From the NCBI GenBank assembly GCA_020063525.1, contig JAGUUJ010000120.1:1-5923 (forward strand): 5,923 nucleotides of DNA. Reading direction: 5' to 3'. The position numbers and the translations under genes are program-made. The DNA comes from Candidatus Omnitrophota bacterium (GTDB lineage: Bacteria; Omnitrophota; Gorgyraeia; Gygaellales; Profunditerraquicolaceae). The notes beneath the pieces were generated by a model. That model was not told where the DNA came from, did no database searches, and was given only the letters and a program-made list of their open reading frames with translations. Of this stretch, positions 5,175 through 5,923 are shown one piece after another. The stretch's first letter is position 1, and every line of letters begins with the position of its first letter.

Positions 5175-5923
5175 TTAATCTTTTACTCCAATTCTTAATT
5201 TGTCTGGCTACGAGCTTGGGATTTGTACTCCCGTAAGATTTCTTAAGATTAACTGATGTCCAGGCATTCAAGATATTCTTTACATCCGGTCCGAGTTTAG
5301 ATGAATATTTCTTTAGTTGCGCAACACTTAAGTTTGAAATCTCCTTACCTTTATCCAGACAATCCCTGACCATCCTGCCTACGATATCATGCGCTTCTCT
5401 ATAAGATACCCCTTTCTTAATTAAATACTCTACGATGTCAACGGAAAATAAAGATTCGTCCGTTAATTTTGCTGCTATTGCTTCTTTCTCTATTACAATA
5501 TCCTGAAATAACTCTATAAATATCTCCAATATATTCTTAATCGTATCTATGGCATCAAAAAGCGGAGGTTTGTCTAATTGCAGATCCCGATTATACGATA
5601 AAGGGAGCCCCTTCATTAAAATAAGGACATTGGATAGAGCGCCGTGTATTTTACCGACAGAGCCCCTGATTAATTCTAACACATCCGGATTTTTCTTGTG
5701 CGGCATAATACTAGAACCCGTGCAGAAAGAAAAGTCGATATCAATAAAGTTGAACTCTCTGGTGGACCATAAAATTAAATCTTCTGCAATTCTGGATAAA
5801 TGCACGGACAATATCGACAAATCTGCCAATACTTCAATGATAAAATCCCTGTCGCTTACACTATCGATACTGTTTTCTGTCAGTTTTTTAAAACCCAGCT
5901 GAGTCTTTACATAAGCCCTATCA
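5167..5923 (-). CDS. argH: Argininosuccinate lyase ArgH (C-terminal part)
   Basis: The gene enters from the right edge in frame; 251 C-terminal residues are present, about the last 55% of a typical 455-460-residue enzyme. ArgH, a fumarase/aspartase-superfamily homotetramer, splits argininosuccinate into arginine and fumarate. Seen (fragment numbering): DRAYVKTQLGF at 1-11, TENSIDSVSDRDF (15-27), HLSRIAEDLILWST, the superfamily signature GSSIMPHKKNPD (69-80) with the flexible catalytic-serine loop, RGSVGKIHGAL, MKGLPLSYNRDLQLDK, and the ArgH-specific C-terminal domain SYREAHDIVGRMV. The signature has His where Gln is usual (MPQKKNPD), a tolerated position. There is no real start in the window: reading from the TTG at 5829 would cut the conserved helix, and homology continues upstream to the edge. 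The TGA stop overlaps the lysA start by 8 nt. Confidence 0.95.
   Translation of the reverse strand, partial: DRAYVKTQLGFKKLTENSIDSVSDRDFIIEVLADLSILSVHLSRIAEDLILWSTREFNFIDIDFSFCTGSSIMPHKKNPDVLELIRGSVGKIHGALSNVLILMKGLPLSYNRDLQLDKPPLFDAIDTIKNILEIFIELFQDIVIEKEAIAAKLTDESLFSVDIVEYLIKKGVSYREAHDIVGRMVRDCLDKGKEISNLSVAQLKKYSSKLGPDVKNILNAWTSVNLKKSYGSTNPKLVARQIKNWSKRLNA

Noticed and set aside
5827..5829. TTG at 5829 as the start of argH
   Set aside because: Conserved ArgH sequence (TENSIDSVSDRDF and DRAYVKTQLGF) continues in the same frame upstream to the window edge, so the gene is truncated by the window.
5549..5902. Plus-strand open frame of 117 codons opposite argH
   Set aside because: It is antisense to the ArgH signature region; the minus-strand frame matches ArgH motifs continuously, so this is a shadow.

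Overview
The window is a tightly packed, single-strand (minus) block of biosynthetic genes. In transcription order (right to left) it reads argH (3' part) - lysA - dapF - dapA - dapB - dapL - folK (5' part). There is no non-coding stretch longer than about 60 bases. I see no rRNA, tRNA, CRISPR array, transposase, promoter or terminator; the promoter must lie upstream of position 5923, and transcription appears to run past position 1.

Together dapA, dapB, dapL, dapF and lysA encode every step from aspartate-semialdehyde to L-lysine by the diaminopimelate aminotransferase (DapL) shortcut. DapL converts tetrahydrodipicolinate straight to LL-diaminopimelate, so no succinylase, acetylase or desuccinylase genes are needed. 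DapF supplies meso-diaminopimelate for peptidoglycan and LysA decarboxylates it to lysine. ArgH completes arginine synthesis and FolK belongs to folate synthesis. Gene boundaries are overlaps or near-abutments: argH/lysA overlap by 8 nt, lysA/dapF are 1 nt apart, dapA/dapB 14 nt, dapB/dapL 8 nt, and dapL/folK share a TAATG. Only dapF/dapA has a real gap (59 nt), and it holds a palindrome.

The unusual content is a set of short repeats sitting in or at the edges of these essential genes. (1) A GC-rich palindromic element is in frame inside dapL, adding about 16-17 residues. (2) A different GC-rich element with perfect 9-bp terminal inverted repeats is in frame inside dapA, adding 16 residues relative to E. 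coli DapA. (3) A 16-bp tandem duplication at the dapB/dapL junction separates a strong Shine-Dalgarno from the dapL start and creates a 7-codon mini-ORF. (4) A 14-bp tandem duplication lies inside lysA. (5) A palindrome fills the dapF/dapA gap. The pattern recalls the in-protein Rickettsia palindromic elements, but the sequences appear unrelated and several repeat types are present.

The organism is a bacterium with moderately AT-rich DNA (about 40% GC by eye). DapL use, compact operons and palindromic repeats inside genes suggest an uncultured lineage of the PVC/Omnitrophota kind. That placement is inference from general style, not proven by anything in the window.
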